From assembly GCF_905475465.1 (NCBI RefSeq), contig NC_062235.1:6892001-6956000 (forward strand): a stretch of DNA of 64,000 bases. Reading direction: 5' to 3'. Source of the stretch: Pieris napi (taxonomy: Eukaryota; Arthropoda; Insecta; Lepidoptera; Pieridae). The notes under the pieces are model-generated. The model was not told where the DNA came from. It made no database searches and saw only the letters and a list, made by a program, of their open reading frames with translations. The position numbers and the translations under genes were made by a program. This document shows positions 23,301-33,119 of the stretch, piece by piece (position 1 is the first letter of the stretch; every line of letters begins with the position of its first letter).

Positions 23301-26300
23301 CGTATGACTACCATAGACTACGGCTCGTGTATCCGCTACATTTTTTTTGTATAAAACAGCAGGAGGCTCATCTGATGTTAAGTGATACCGCCGTCCATGG
23401 ACACACAGACTGCCAGAAGACTCGCAAGTGTATTGCCGGTCTTTTAAGAATTGGTCCGCTCTTTTTCTCTTGAACGACCCTAAATCGAATTGGTTCGGAA
23501 ATACTTCAGTGGGAATCCAGTTCCTGGTGGTGGAAATATTTATAGCTGCAGGTAATATTCCGAATAACTTCTCTGATGGTTACTGCGATAGAAGATGCAG
23601 AGTACCCCACGTATCTACGCAACTCAAAGTGACTGGTCGTCGACGATTCTAAACGCTCTTGAATATGGTCAAGTGGAAGGAGCTGGTACTGGGCAGCTCC
23701 CGCCCAGAGATGAGAACAGTACTCCAGGTGTGGCCGAATTTTTACCCGAAGCTTCAAGCTTCTTAGAGTCTAATTTAGCCTTCCCTTCCAAATGACCGCG
23801 AAAGTGAAAGTATTTCTATATTTAAATAATACTCCTGTGAATGGGCTATCTTGCCCTTACAACTTGATTACGAACATTTATGAAAATATAGATACGTAAC
23901 AGTTTTTCTACTTAATGTAATCTTGTTTTTTGTGCTCTTAATGAGTTTAATTTTTTTATTTAGGTTTTGTTTTAACTTTTTCTTCTTTGCCTGTGATTAT
24001 TCCTTGCTTGTACGTAACTTTTACGATACAATATACTCTGTGCATAATTAGTGATTTCGTATTTTGTTACATATTTAAGCTTGCTAAACTGATAGAAAAT
24101 GTCGAATTTTTAATTAATATTTTAGATTCGGATATAGCTTTAGGTTTCAAAAACACAATTGATTGACAAAGTTTATCAATGCGTGTTTGTTTCTTTTGGC
24201 GACTGACAAAAGTTTTAAATAACCTACCTCTTGTTGTCCAGTGACGAAAATAAGTATCCCACCTTCCGGCAGCCGTGTATGTATTTTCACAGCTTTCTTA
24301 TACGATTCTTTGAGATAATTGTCATATGTATTCTTATTAAAATGTATTGTTACTGGAAACTGCCTTGAATCAATCTGGAATTATATTAGTCCATTTTAAA
24401 GTAAATATACAAGTAAAAGACATTATATTTTGTTAATTGGGTACGGGAGCGTTCAAGTATTACGTAACTTATTTTGGGAGGGGGGGGTCCTTTTGTAAAA
24501 CGTTACGATGCGGGGCGGGGATTAAATTACGCGTTATTGTTAATATTTTTTTCGACTTACACCACATCAAAGTAACTAAAGAGTCACTAGGTGGTCAGGA
24601 AACGTTTTACTATACTGGGGTATACTGGGGTACTACTGGGGTAGCGTAGTACTGTACTTGGGTACTGAATAACGTTACGGCGAGTTACATGGGGGGGGGG
24701 GTCAATAATCTCCAAAAATTGCGTTACGTAATACTTGAACACTCCCTACACTAAAAACATTTTAATCTAACGGCGACCGACAAGTAGTGGATCAATTGTA
24801 GGCCCGCATTCTACTACGTCAGTCATACTTTAATCTGGTTTCAAGAGCTGTCAAATATATGTTCTATTTGAGCTTTAACGTATTTGACAGTGCCCGAGAT
24901 GAGATTGTGAATTGAGATACTTTTAGGAATACGTTGATATTTAACCTACTGGTGAAATATCACAGTATGAATCATTAGATGGAATTGAAAGCTCAATCGG
25001 GTCCTCAAACTCATACTCATCTCATTAGAACAAAAAATATCATTTGTCCTCCTACCAGAAATCAAATATGAACGTATATTTCCGAATTCGTTATTCTAAA
25101 ACCACACACTAAAATATAACTGAATTTCATTGTACATTTGTTTTTTAGCATCACCAAACTTCAAACTAGTTTCAACAGCTCTCAAACTATTTCCGTATCA
25201 AGTTTGACAGCGCTCAAGACGAACTCGAGATACCAATTAGAATATGGACCTTAAACCTACATCACTAATATATTGCAGAAAAATATTTACATTATTTTAT
25301 TAATTACTTTTGATCAAATAATTGAGTAAAATCTCTAATATTTTTCATTTCATTCCCATACGTACTTTAATAATCGGTGGTGGTTCCTTAAACAATCTAG
25401 TGTTTTCCGTAAAATCTTCAACTCTAAGTGTGGCAGACATAATAATAAGTCTTAGTGGACTTCCTCGCTTCCTCCGTAAGGGCACAATTCTTGACAACAA
25501 CCCCAATAATATGTCCGTATACACACTCCTTTCGTGCGCTTCATCAATTATAACCACTGAATATTTGCTTAGAAGAAAATCTGACTGAATTTCTTTAAGG
25601 AGAACACCTGTCAATCAAACCTTTTTTGTAATCGGTCAATAATCTTAGGATAAATTTGCATAGCTTGAGAAATTATTTTAAATAAAACACTATTTTTGCC
25701 TTGATATTTTTTTTTTAAATTTTATGGCTCTTTTGCCTTAGTCGTCAAAGTTAAATCTAGAAAGATCTATAATCTTGAAATTAGAGCTGCCAAACTATGT
25801 TTTCTGTATTTGACAACGCTCAAAACGTCATTGTGACTTAGTCTTGTGAACATAAACAAAACATGTTTTATTTATCAGTATTTCACTTGGGTGTGACGGA
25901 ATTTCTTGCTTTTTTTCTAATTATTAAATTTTTCATCAATAAGGGTCTGTTTCGCAATGTATTGATAAAGTACCAAATAGCTATGCAACACATAAATTAT
26001 TTGGAAGATAAAAAGTGCTATTTGACATTCATCGGACTCATAACTTATGATGGACTTTATGTGACGAGTAGCGCTATCTGACAGTCGTGAAACGCAACAA
26101 TAGTGTTTATCCTACCAATAAGTAATAAATAGCTAATTTGGAACTTATGTAGAACTTATCCGTACATTGTGAAACAGACCCTTAATATTTTAAACAATAT
26201 AAATAACAATCATTTGGGTATTTATTATTTAAATTTCGAATTCTATAATACACTTACCATCAGTCATAAACTTAATCTTCGTATCCTTAGTGACATTACC

Positions 26301-29139
26301 CTCAAACCGCATTAGATATGAGACCTCTTTACTCGTAAGCGCCAATTCATGACCGACTCTGGCCGACATAGCAACAGTAGCTACTCGCCGTGGCTCAGTT
26401 ACAGCGATCATTTGCTTCTCCGCATATCCCGCCTCATAGAGGAACTGGGGTATCTGAGTTGTTTTACCGCTACCTATTAAGAAATTGCTATTAATGATTT
26501 CTAAAAGAAAATACTACAAAGTCTATCATTAGATTAAATGACATGAACTCGGTTGCTTGCATTTGTTTTGTCAACCGGTCCAGAATCACAATTCATCAAT
26601 TTATTTATTTTTTCCCCCTGTCAATTTGTATCCATTAACACTATTCAAGTGTTTGTATGTTATTCTTATACAGAATTATTGCTCTTAAATTGAAAAAACA
26701 ATATTTAAAAAAAGGGTGCGTGTAGGTACTTATGTACGCGCGTAAGAAGTTATACTTCTTTGGCATTATTAAAAATAGTTTTTGATTGCATACAAATAAT
26801 TAATTACAATTAAATAATCGAAGACTGGAAAAGGAGTCATTATAGTCAATAAAGTTCAGTTTACATTTGAAAAATTAAATAAATAAATATTTATTATTAT
26901 TCTCTTAGATTAAGTGTAACATAAATTCTATTATTATTGGAATGTTGTTTTTAAATTATGTCCAATGCCGTATCATCTTCCGTGGGCAACTTCATTCTGT
27001 TAATTTTGTGTCACGGTGCGCGCGCATCGTAAAATTTCACTCTCATCAAATTTACATAACGCGCCTAAAGAAGTTTAACTTCAAAAATGGAGAAATGATT
27101 ATTTGGCATTGTTCCCTATAAATATAAAATCAGTCATCCATGAAACAATTACTGCAGCAATCCTGATGATACTTCCGTATTGTATGTTAAATTATGAAGA
27201 AAAGTATCAACATACCAGTTTCTCCTGCTACAATAAGAAATTCATTTTCATTTATCAGTTCCATTATTCTTTGTTCTTCACCCAAAATGGGCAATTTCAA
27301 TCTTGCTACTTGAACTTTAGGATCCCTTTTCACTTCTATGTGTATTGTTTCATGTGTTAATGGCTTTTTTACTTTTTCTTCTTTTGTAATTTGAGTTTTT
27401 GGTTTAACATCCTGTGTTAAATCTATCTTGCTGGCTTCATTAGAATTTTTAGGCTCCTTAGCTATTTGTTTACCAATATTTGTATTACAATCTATTGAGC
27501 TTTGGACTGTGTCTTTACTATTCATTTCTGATGCCATATCTTGACTTTCTGGGGGAGCTAAATCAGATTCTTCATCTGTTTCTTCATCAGAGCTCTCTTC
27601 TGATGATTCTTCTAAACTAACAGTATTGGGGTCATACTTCTTTTTCTTTATTTTATCAGAATTTTCTAATCTTAAAAGACGTAATCGTTTTTTTGCACCT
27701 GCAATATAATACAAAAGATAGGTAAAGTTTGCAAATAATGTTTTTATTCATACATGTGGGAAACACTTTCATTACTCATTCTATATTATAGTTAAAATTA
27801 TTAAAAGTCAAAATGTACCTGCAATACTGCTAAACTTTTTAGTTTCATTTATTTCCGAATTTTGTTGTTGCTTAATTTCAGCTGTTTCATAGTTAAGTTC
27901 ACTTAGTTTTCTTAGTCCAAGTGTTTGAATAGCTGATATAGTAGTGAATTGACTAACTTCATCTTGACTTGCTTGTACTTGAGATAAGGACTCTAATAAA
28001 TTTGCCCTCTGAAATGTAAAATAACATATTAAAAATGTCTTAGCGAAAATTTGTAAATATCTTTATTGCTTCAGTATCATACAAATGTGTATCATCTGTA
28101 CTGCATTACAATGGGAAATAAGTGCAACGCAAATCTTTCTCCATTGTGATGGATTCAGATTATTTATTTTCAAAATTTGTTTAGCACACAAAGATTCTCA
28201 TATAACTTAAAGTATTTTGACTATTTTTATGATATTTAAGTGTAAAATTTAAAAAATCATATTATTTAGATAGATAATATCATAAGAATATAATATGTTC
28301 TTAACTTTATTCATCTAAATGTAAATGTATTTCAATATTTACACTTAAGTGCTTAGTTCTTAGTCAAGTTTGTATCTGTTAAAGAAGTAAATGTGTAGTA
28401 ATCATGTTATCAATCAACCAATGACAATATAAGTCTTTAAAGATAAACAATAAACTATAATTCTATATGAACAATATCAATGGTGATTGTAGTCGTAAAA
28501 ATCATTTTAACTTTAATATTACAAATAACTTACATTCTCTTTTTTCTTCTTTTTGTCAAGGACTTTTTCTAATCTTTTCCTCTGAGCCTTAGACAGAAAC
28601 CTAGTTTTCTCTTTCTTTTCCGTTACTATCTTAGTTAGCCTTTTTTTAGATGGCAAAGCCAAGAGATTGCTAGGGTCTTGAGATCCATATTCATCATTAG
28701 CAAATTCCAATTTTATCTAGAAATGTTTATTCATACAAACTTAAAAAAAACTATAACATAATTTTTAACTTTCATTCAGTTTCTTAAAATAAAAATATTG
28801 GTTTGGAATTGTATTGGAAACGATGCACAAAATATAGGACATAAAAATAATGTCTTTAATAACAAACATAGCATTCAAAGACAGTTAAGGCAATGAAAAC
28901 AATTTTCTAGGGCCTTTATCTATCTATTGATTATAAATATATTTTTTTAAAAGAGAAACTAATGATACTGTAAGACTGAAAGTTCACATAATATTTAATA
29001 CAACAATTTGGTTGTTTTTTTTATAAATAAGAATAACTAAAATACAAGGCACGTAATTACTCACCTCATTAGTTTTAGAGTTATCAACATTCGTTTTTAC
29101 AACTTGGCGCGCCTTAGCATTGTATCTTTTTTTGCCCAT
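11327..29139 (-). CDS. DHX37: DHX37 (kurz) DEAH-box RNA helicase, complete, 19 exons
   Basis: Nucleolar helicase (yeast Dhr1 ortholog) that displaces U3 snoRNA and helps mature the small ribosomal subunit. Exons on the - strand: 29139-29065, 28716-28534, 28008-27819, 27698-27216, 26473-26258, 25607-25366, 24374-24228, 23232-23086, 22519-22354, 21557-21338, 20741-20513, 19754-19635, 19241-19101, 18524-18369, 17637-17442, 13961-13737, 13149-13011, 12228-12026, 11403-11327. Every intron is GT-AG, all phases agree, and the sum is 3,555 nt (1,184 residues plus TGA), near the family's usual 1,150-1,200. The N-terminus is Lys-rich (MGKKRYNAKARQ) and an acidic patch lies in exon 4. Helicase motifs follow: GETGSGKTTQ across exons 4-5, TEPRRVATVAMSARV, IIDEAHERS (DEAH near 403), MSATLRV, STDVAETSLTIP, QRAGRAGRTGPG (near 713). 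Exons 14-19 carry the helicase-associated and C-terminal domains, ending WPPL. No defect is seen. Confidence 0.95.
11675..11800 (+). repeat. RTE-like LINE 3' tail fragment in DHX37 intron 18
   Basis: Contains the block AAAATCGAGTCCGAAGGAGT followed by a TACATACATACA run, the usual 3' end of an RTE-like retrotransposon in Lepidoptera. Assignment is by recognition. Confidence 0.5.
12286..12405. repeat. Fragment of the MITE family seen at 24445-24746
   Basis: TATTACGTAACGCAATTTTT and a C-rich stretch with ATGTAACGCC match, in inverse orientation, the right arm of the 24.4-kb copy. Only part of the element is present. Confidence 0.5.
12597..12761 (-). other. Unidentified exon-like segment inside DHX37 intron 17
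   Basis: On the - strand an acceptor (TTTTAACACAG is upstream and CTTTAG directly precedes 12761) opens a 54-codon frame ending in TAG at 12597-12599. It reads GDLYLWDMCEGQGYLRYQWP at its start and contains Trp, Cys and Tyr spaced as in a folded protein, with third positions well mixed. It cannot be joined to the DHX37 exon upstream in this frame (phase 2 would be needed, the segment fits phase 0). The Leu-Trp-Asp pattern recalls a WD repeat, but I do not recognise the family. It may be a terminal exon relic or a duplicate. Confidence that it was once coding is moderate. Confidence 0.35.
14090..14530 (+). repeat. RTE-like LINE 3' region, interrupted at its end by the Tc1-like element
   Basis: The stretch ends in a block (AGTGGTTTAGGCGTGAAGGA, near 14462) and a TA-rich tail at about 14505-14525 of the kind that closes RTE-like LINEs. 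The Tc1-like copy starts ten bases later. No coding part remains. Assignment is by recognition only. Confidence 0.4.
14540..16180 (+). mobile_element. Tc1-like DNA transposon (DD34E) with about 105-bp inverted repeats
   Basis: The element is 1,641 bp and flanked by TA on both sides (14538-14539, 16181-16182). The ends read CACTCGGCGTCAAAAAAATC on the left and the inverse of CACTTGGCGTCAAAAAAATC on the right; similarity of the two arms extends about 105 bp. It carries one degenerate transposase on the + strand. It sits in DHX37 intron 15, in the orientation opposite to that gene. Confidence 0.92.
14876..15912 (+). pseudogene. Degenerate Tc1-like transposase
   Basis: A helix-turn-helix part (VDVARQLKISRFRVQRVYQR) is open from 14903 to 15136. 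The catalytic part is in another frame, from 15133, so at least one frameshift separates them. It shows DDE motifs: FSDET (first Asp), MHDNAR (second Asp), and SPDLNPIEHLWDE (Glu 34 residues later). In-frame TAG codons occur at 15445-15447 and 15826-15828, and residual coding continues to a TAA near 15910. These breaks rule out function. Antisense frames here (such as 15337-15834) are shadows. Confidence 0.88.
16673..16911. mobile_element. Harbinger-like MITE, copy 1
   Basis: 239 bp with inverted ends GGGTCTGTTTCACAATGTA and a TTA on both flanks, the TWA-type duplication expected of PIF/Harbinger. A second copy lies inverted at 25944-26181. Sited in DHX37 intron 15. Confidence 0.75.
19870..19975. 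repeat. Degraded SINE fragment (family of 22005-22280)
   Basis: CAGGCAAGTATCTGATCAG and the following 60 bp match the body of the SINE at 22005-22280. Head and tail are missing. In DHX37 intron 11. Confidence 0.45.
20015..20338 (+). mobile_element. SINE with tRNA-like head and LINE-derived tail, copy 1
   Basis: Shares about 320 bp with 54328-54655. An A box (TGGTGTAATGG, 20120-20130) fits the Pol III consensus. Downstream lies the block GGCGATTAAAAAGAGTGACG through GTTCATAAGTGTACAT, the 3' end used by a LINE family. A canonical B box is not seen. Open frames across it are not genes. In DHX37 intron 11. Confidence 0.65.
20865..20905. repeat. Perfect 41-bp palindrome (20-bp arms, 1-base centre)
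   Basis: CCTCGAACAATGTTAAAATA at 20865-20884 is exactly inverted at 20886-20905 around a single C. In DHX37 intron 10, 124 bp upstream of exon 11. Confidence 0.85.
22005..22280 (-). mobile_element. tRNA-derived SINE (lepidopteran family), copy in DHX37 intron 9
   Basis: Read on the - strand it begins near 22280 with a degenerate A box region (TTGGCCTTAAGGC). A B box (GGTTCAATCCC, near 22213) follows, then a body with ATTTAACATTCGCTCGAATG, and the copy ends near GGTTGTAGCGCCATTG. A related copy lies at 61740-61982 on the + strand. Confidence 0.7.
23340..23790 (-). pseudogene. Jockey-like LINE reverse transcriptase C-terminus and 3' tail, truncated
   Basis: On the - strand the peptide RPHLEYCSHLWAGAAQYQLL is the well-known C-terminal block of jockey-like LINE polyproteins. 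The frame is then degraded, and the 3' tail (23345-23460) is the repeat whose inverse occurs at 35418-35530 and 53780-53925 (GGCAACGCAC...GAGCCTCCTGC). It lies in DHX37 intron 7. Confidence 0.78.
24445..24746. mobile_element. 302-bp MITE with TAC target duplication
   Basis: Ends are inverted: GGGAGCGTTCAAGTATTACG on the left, and on the right ACGTAATACTTGAACACTCC. TAC flanks both sides (24442-24444, 24747-24749). G runs lie near each end, and 24608-24650 holds imperfect TACTGGGG tandem repeats. In DHX37 intron 6. Superfamily is uncertain. Confidence 0.78.
24836..24925. repeat. Copy 2 of the small TGTCAAA...TTTGACA hairpin repeat
   Basis: GGTTTCAAGAGCTGTCAAAT then TATTTGACAGTGCCCGAGAT. In DHX37 intron 6. 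Confidence 0.6.
25163..25235. repeat. Copy 3 of the small TGTCAAA...TTTGACA hairpin repeat
   Basis: AGTTTCAACAGCTCTCAAAC then GTTTGACAGCGCTCAAGACG, about 25 bp apart. In DHX37 intron 6. Confidence 0.6.
25775..25840. repeat. Copy 4 of the small TGTCAAA...TTTGACA hairpin repeat
   Basis: ATTAGAGCTGCCAAACTATG then TATTTGACAACGCTCAAAAC. In DHX37 intron 5. Confidence 0.55.
25944..26181. mobile_element. Harbinger-like MITE, copy 2 (inverted relative to copy 1)
   Basis: 238 bp with GGGTCTGTTTCGCAATGTA at the left end and its near-inverse at the right. The interior is the reverse complement of 16673-16911. Flanks are TAA and TTA, so the duplication is imperfect. In DHX37 intron 5, only 76 bp downstream of exon 5. 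Confidence 0.75.
26711..27088. mobile_element. About 380-bp MITE-like repeat, copy 1
   Basis: Left part carries ACGCGCGTAAGAAGTTATAC and GGCATTATTAAAAATAGTTT; the right end carries GCGCCTAAAGAAGTTTAACT. The same arrangement is inverted at 42500-42893, which defines the unit. The short palindrome GAAGTTATACTTC marks both ends. In DHX37 intron 4. Confidence 0.65.
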
Positions 29140-30889
29140 TATACAAGTTTAAAAATAATTTAATTACAAGGCTTCCATTGATGTATTGACAGAAATGAAC
29201 TTTTATAATATTTTAAAACATGTGCCTTTGTTGTGACATTCCTCAGTGACAGGATTTTCACAAAATAAGTAGACTGAGTTCTGATTTCTGAAACGTCGGT
29301 GACATTTCAATACAGACTACAGAGTAAAACTTAATTATATTATGACTTCTGACTTTATTTCACTGTCAAGGCCAGTGTTGCAAGACAATTTTTTGAAAAG
29401 TAACCAGAATTATGACAAAAAAATAACCTTTTGTTAAAAGAAAAGGAACCAATTATTACGGGAGCAGAATAGTTTCAGAAGTTATAAAATTCAAAAATCA
29501 AAATCAATAATTCATATAGGTAACTTATGAACGACATAATGAAATATATATTAAAATATTCTAATTTTACCTTTTCTGCCAGTTCTCAAATTAAAATGTA
29601 GTTTATAATTTTGTAATCAACACTTACCTTCTAAACTAACGAAAACAGGAAATAATATTATACTCATCAAATCTTGATCTTTAATTGAGGCACTACCTAC
29701 AAAAATATGAATACGTGTTAGCGATAAGATAAGTATAAAATTTTCTTTAATTGTTATTTTAAGTTTAATACAATGAATATCTCTTTAAGTGCCTCTCTTA
29801 CTATCTACACTCACCCAAATATAACAATTTTAAACTTGATAAAGCCTAAAAGTCTTAGTCTAATTTCATATAGAACAGGCTAAAAAAATTTGCTAAACTT
29901 GAACTTTAAAATATACCTATATATTACTATGAAAGTAATAATAAGTAACAAACCTCTAATACAATTGGAGAATAGAAACATTAAAATAATTTGTGCCGGT
30001 ACTGCAATATATTATGCTGTTTAGGTACCAGTAGTAGTAGTAACTTTTGATTTTCAAATAAAATGCTTTTTTACATGATGAAAAATACCTCGCTATTTTG
30101 TGGTAAATACTAAATAGTGGCACTCCTGTCTCAGAATATTCTTTATTATACTCTAATTTTTAATTCCGAAGAATTCTGAGAGCATAGAATTTTTTGACAT
30201 ATCAGAGATTACAAACCTTTTGGGCCAAGCACATTTTTCAATTTCAGTACGACTCTGAACATCAGAGTCTATACATACATTTTATTTGTTAGTAAATGTA
30301 TCCGCGACGCACTAAAAGTAGTGGTTTTAGGGCGAGTGATAATGACGTCCCAATCAATCAATCAATGTGACAGACTGAAGCAACGTGACAGCTAAACCTG
30401 GAATTAGTAGGCAGTGAAGCTTAAGAATAAAATAAAGTAATTAAAGTTAATTCTATATTATGTTGTAGTGCCCTCAAATGGGTCAAATTCCTCCCTGTTT
30501 CGGTGGAGAACTTTTTTAGTAGCAACACTTTTGAAACGTCAGAATTGCATACATAAATGTAATACCATGTACATTAGATATGTCATTAGTCATAACTCAT
30601 ATGTGTAATCTGTATTCTGTATACGAATTACGAAATACAAACATAAAAAATTAACAAACTAATTATATTTATTGTAAATAATTAACCTTACGAACAAATT
30701 CTAAATATTTGTATCTGAAGACAGTTTGAACTTTGCATCTACTGAAGTGCTCATATAGCTCATATATAATTACCACACATAATTATTAAATATAAACTTT
30801 AAAAACGCAAAAAATACTGAATATTTAATAATAAATACGAAACAGCTCTGTATTCCTTAGAGTGAAAAGATTGTACCTAATATCGCAAA
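29140..30889. other. Divergent intergenic region between DHX37 and the TFIIIC-like gene
   Basis: 1.75 kb with no gene recognised on either strand. It should hold both promoters, but no clear TATA box stands near either ATG. AT-rich, with a GTAGTAGTAGTAA run near 30029. Confidence 0.55.
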
Positions 30890-32857
30890 ATGTTGCACGA
30901 AATAGCCCGAAGATGCATTAATGTGAGCAAACATGATGAAACCATCTTTAACCAACACAATTCTTTACTTGCAGTGCGTGGAGATAAACAATTGCATATA
31001 ATAGAATATTCTTACAATGTGTTATGTTTAGACAAGAAGTTGGATTTTGTGGAATCATCAATTGTTTGCCCAAGAAGTAGTTCAACATCTGAGTTTTCTA
31101 AAGAGTATGCAAGTAAAGGAATCAGTAATATAGAACTTGTTGAATTTGTAACAAACCCTTATTTCTGGTCATATAGTAATGACTTGAAACAAGAAATAGC
31201 TAATATTGTTGCATTTGAGTGGTCGCCATCAGATCTTATTTTTAATAATCAAAGTGTACTTGCCATTTTGAATTCTGTTGGTAATGTGGAATTCTTTGGT
31301 CCACAACAAAAAGTTTGGTGTAGTATTGTAGAATTTTCAGATATTATAAAACACTACTTTATATCTGAATTACAGATAGATGTGGGTGAAAAATGTAAGA
31401 CAATAGAGAAATTAAAGGAAATAGTGTATGGTATTGGCACTAGTGCAATATGTTGGGGACCCAATATTAATGAAGACAGCTCAAGTATTTTTGTCACAGC
31501 TCAAAGGAATAGTACTATTATATTTTGGTTAATTAAATTTACCAATACTGACTTGAGTGTTGATGTTTTGGGAAAAATTTATGCTGATGATGAAGAAATC
31601 AAAACCTTAGCATGGATACCTTACTCAGATAACTTGTTTTTATTTATTTATGCCAATGTACTGGGAGAGGTTGTTGGAAAGGTTTGTAAAATAGAAGGGA
31701 AAAAAATATTAGAACAAGCAACAATAGTTTTATGGAAATGGAAAGATAGAATGGTACCCAAAAACATACAGTATATTATTGATGGCAATCGCTTACTGAT
31801 TATATATCCTAAACATAGACACTTGGTGGTGCAGATGTTTGATAAAGATTTTAAATTACTCAACAAAGTTGTTAACGTTGTCAATGATGAGAAAATTTCA
31901 GTTTTGACTAAAACGTCGGCCGGTCTATATATAGGAACAATAAATACTAAAATATATAAATTAATTTATAAAGTGACGAAAAATGCCCTCACTATTGAGT
32001 TTGAAAGTATAATTTTAAAAGACTCTTACGTAAATCATGAGCTATATGGTCTCACATTTTCACCCAATGAAATAATTTGTCATCTTGTACTTGCTAATAG
32101 GAGAGTTAATGTTAGAAAAGAACCATTGCACATGTTAGTTGTATCTCTTAGTTGTAAAGATCAAATTGAAAAGGTCTTGCTTAATAATCCTTCAAAGAAG
32201 TTAACACATATGTGGGACTGCATTGAGTTATTAAGGTATAAGACTATGAAAAGCAAGAAATTACCTTCACTTAATTATGTAAATCTGTATAATGAGACTA
32301 ACACAGATATATATAAATTAAAAGTTTATTTGATCCTAGTAAAGCTTTACAATAATTTAGAAGAAATATTGAAGAATCAATCCAAAGGATTATTGCCTGA
32401 GACATCAATAGAAGTTGTTCAAGATAAACTACTGGCTGCTCATGCAAAGGAAACTATCATAAATAAATATGAACAGCACAAAAATCCTACATTTAATGGT
32501 TTTGAAATGGAATGGTTATCAGGATGTTGCAAATACCTGGAATATTATAGTAAAAAATATGACATTCCGAAAAATAACATAATTTCAAATAATGTTTGGG
32601 AAAGTCTTATTGCTTTGATTACTAAATCTGAGTTACCAAAATATAATTGTCTTTTTTGTGATGATTTGATTGAGGATTTTTCTTGTGCGAATGGGCATAA
32701 AAGTATGTTCTGTTCTGTGACTTTTACCCCAATAGACAGTGAAGAATACCTTGTATGTAATTGCTGTGAGGTGACTGCAAGAATGGAACTATATCAATAT
32801 AAACCCTTATGTGTGCTCTGTGATGGTCATTTAGAGTGTTATAATGTATCATTATAA
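30890..32857 (+). CDS. GTF3C4: General transcription factor IIIC 90-kDa subunit-like protein (GTF3C4 family)
   Basis: TFIIIC binds the internal promoters of tRNA genes and recruits TFIIIB for RNA polymerase III. The 655-residue frame is intronless. The first two thirds resemble the TFIIIC delta subunit beta-propeller: an N-terminal LLAVRGDKQLHIIEY segment, then ANIVAFEWSPSDLIF and SSAICWGPNINEDSS-like blade motifs around residues 105-210. The C-terminus (about 587-655) is a cysteine-rich zinc-finger domain with CLFC, CANGH, FC, CNCC and CVLC in the order of the zf-TFIIIC family. Start at 30890 is the first ATG of the frame. An AATAAA lies 69 bp after the stop. It diverges from DHX37. Length is somewhat short against the human protein, as is usual in insects. 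Identity rests on the zinc-finger pattern and propeller feel. Confidence 0.75.
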   Translation: MLHEIARRCINVSKHDETIFNQHNSLLAVRGDKQLHIIEYSYNVLCLDKKLDFVESSIVCPRSSSTSEFSKEYASKGISNIELVEFVTNPYFWSYSNDLKQEIANIVAFEWSPSDLIFNNQSVLAILNSVGNVEFFGPQQKVWCSIVEFSDIIKHYFISELQIDVGEKCKTIEKLKEIVYGIGTSAICWGPNINEDSSSIFVTAQRNSTIIFWLIKFTNTDLSVDVLGKIYADDEEIKTLAWIPYSDNLFLFIYANVLGEVVGKVCKIEGKKILEQATIVLWKWKDRMVPKNIQYIIDGNRLLIIYPKHRHLVVQMFDKDFKLLNKVVNVVNDEKISVLTKTSAGLYIGTINTKIYKLIYKVTKNALTIEFESIILKDSYVNHELYGLTFSPNEIICHLVLANRRVNVRKEPLHMLVVSLSCKDQIEKVLLNNPSKKLTHMWDCIELLRYKTMKSKKLPSLNYVNLYNETNTDIYKLKVYLILVKLYNNLEEILKNQSKGLLPETSIEVVQDKLLAAHAKETIINKYEQHKNPTFNGFEMEWLSGCCKYLEYYSKKYDIPKNNIISNNVWESLIALITKSELPKYNCLFCDDLIEDFSCANGHKSMFCSVTFTPIDSEEYLVCNCCEVTARMELYQYKPLCVLCDGHLECYNVSL

Positions 32858-32925
32858 TAGTTGTAGTATTCCTTATTGTTTAAGTATATCTTGGAAAGAT
32901 GTTACTGTACAAAGATTTTTTCTGT

Positions 32926-32931
32926 AATAAA
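32926..32931 (+). terminator. Polyadenylation signal AATAAA of the TFIIIC-like gene
   Basis: AATAAA 69 bp after the stop codon, followed by a T-rich and GT-containing stretch. Confidence 0.6.
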
Positions 32932-33072
32932 TGTTTTTACTAAGTTGGGGTTACTGTCTTTTGATACATATAAACTCGACATTCTAGCACAAAGTATTAA
33001 GCGATATAGGTTTAGACATTTTATACAATAATTACCTATGGTAATTAAAACAAAAAACATCAAGGAATTACT

Positions 33073-33078
33073 TTTATT
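33073..33078 (-). terminator. Polyadenylation signal AATAAA of FABP gene A
   Basis: AATAAA on the - strand, 42 bp after the TAA of the first fatty-acid-binding protein gene. The two gene ends converge here. Confidence 0.55.
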
Positions 33079-33119
33079 TTAATTAATTAATGCTTACAAA
33101 TAATTTTTTGATTAATAAT

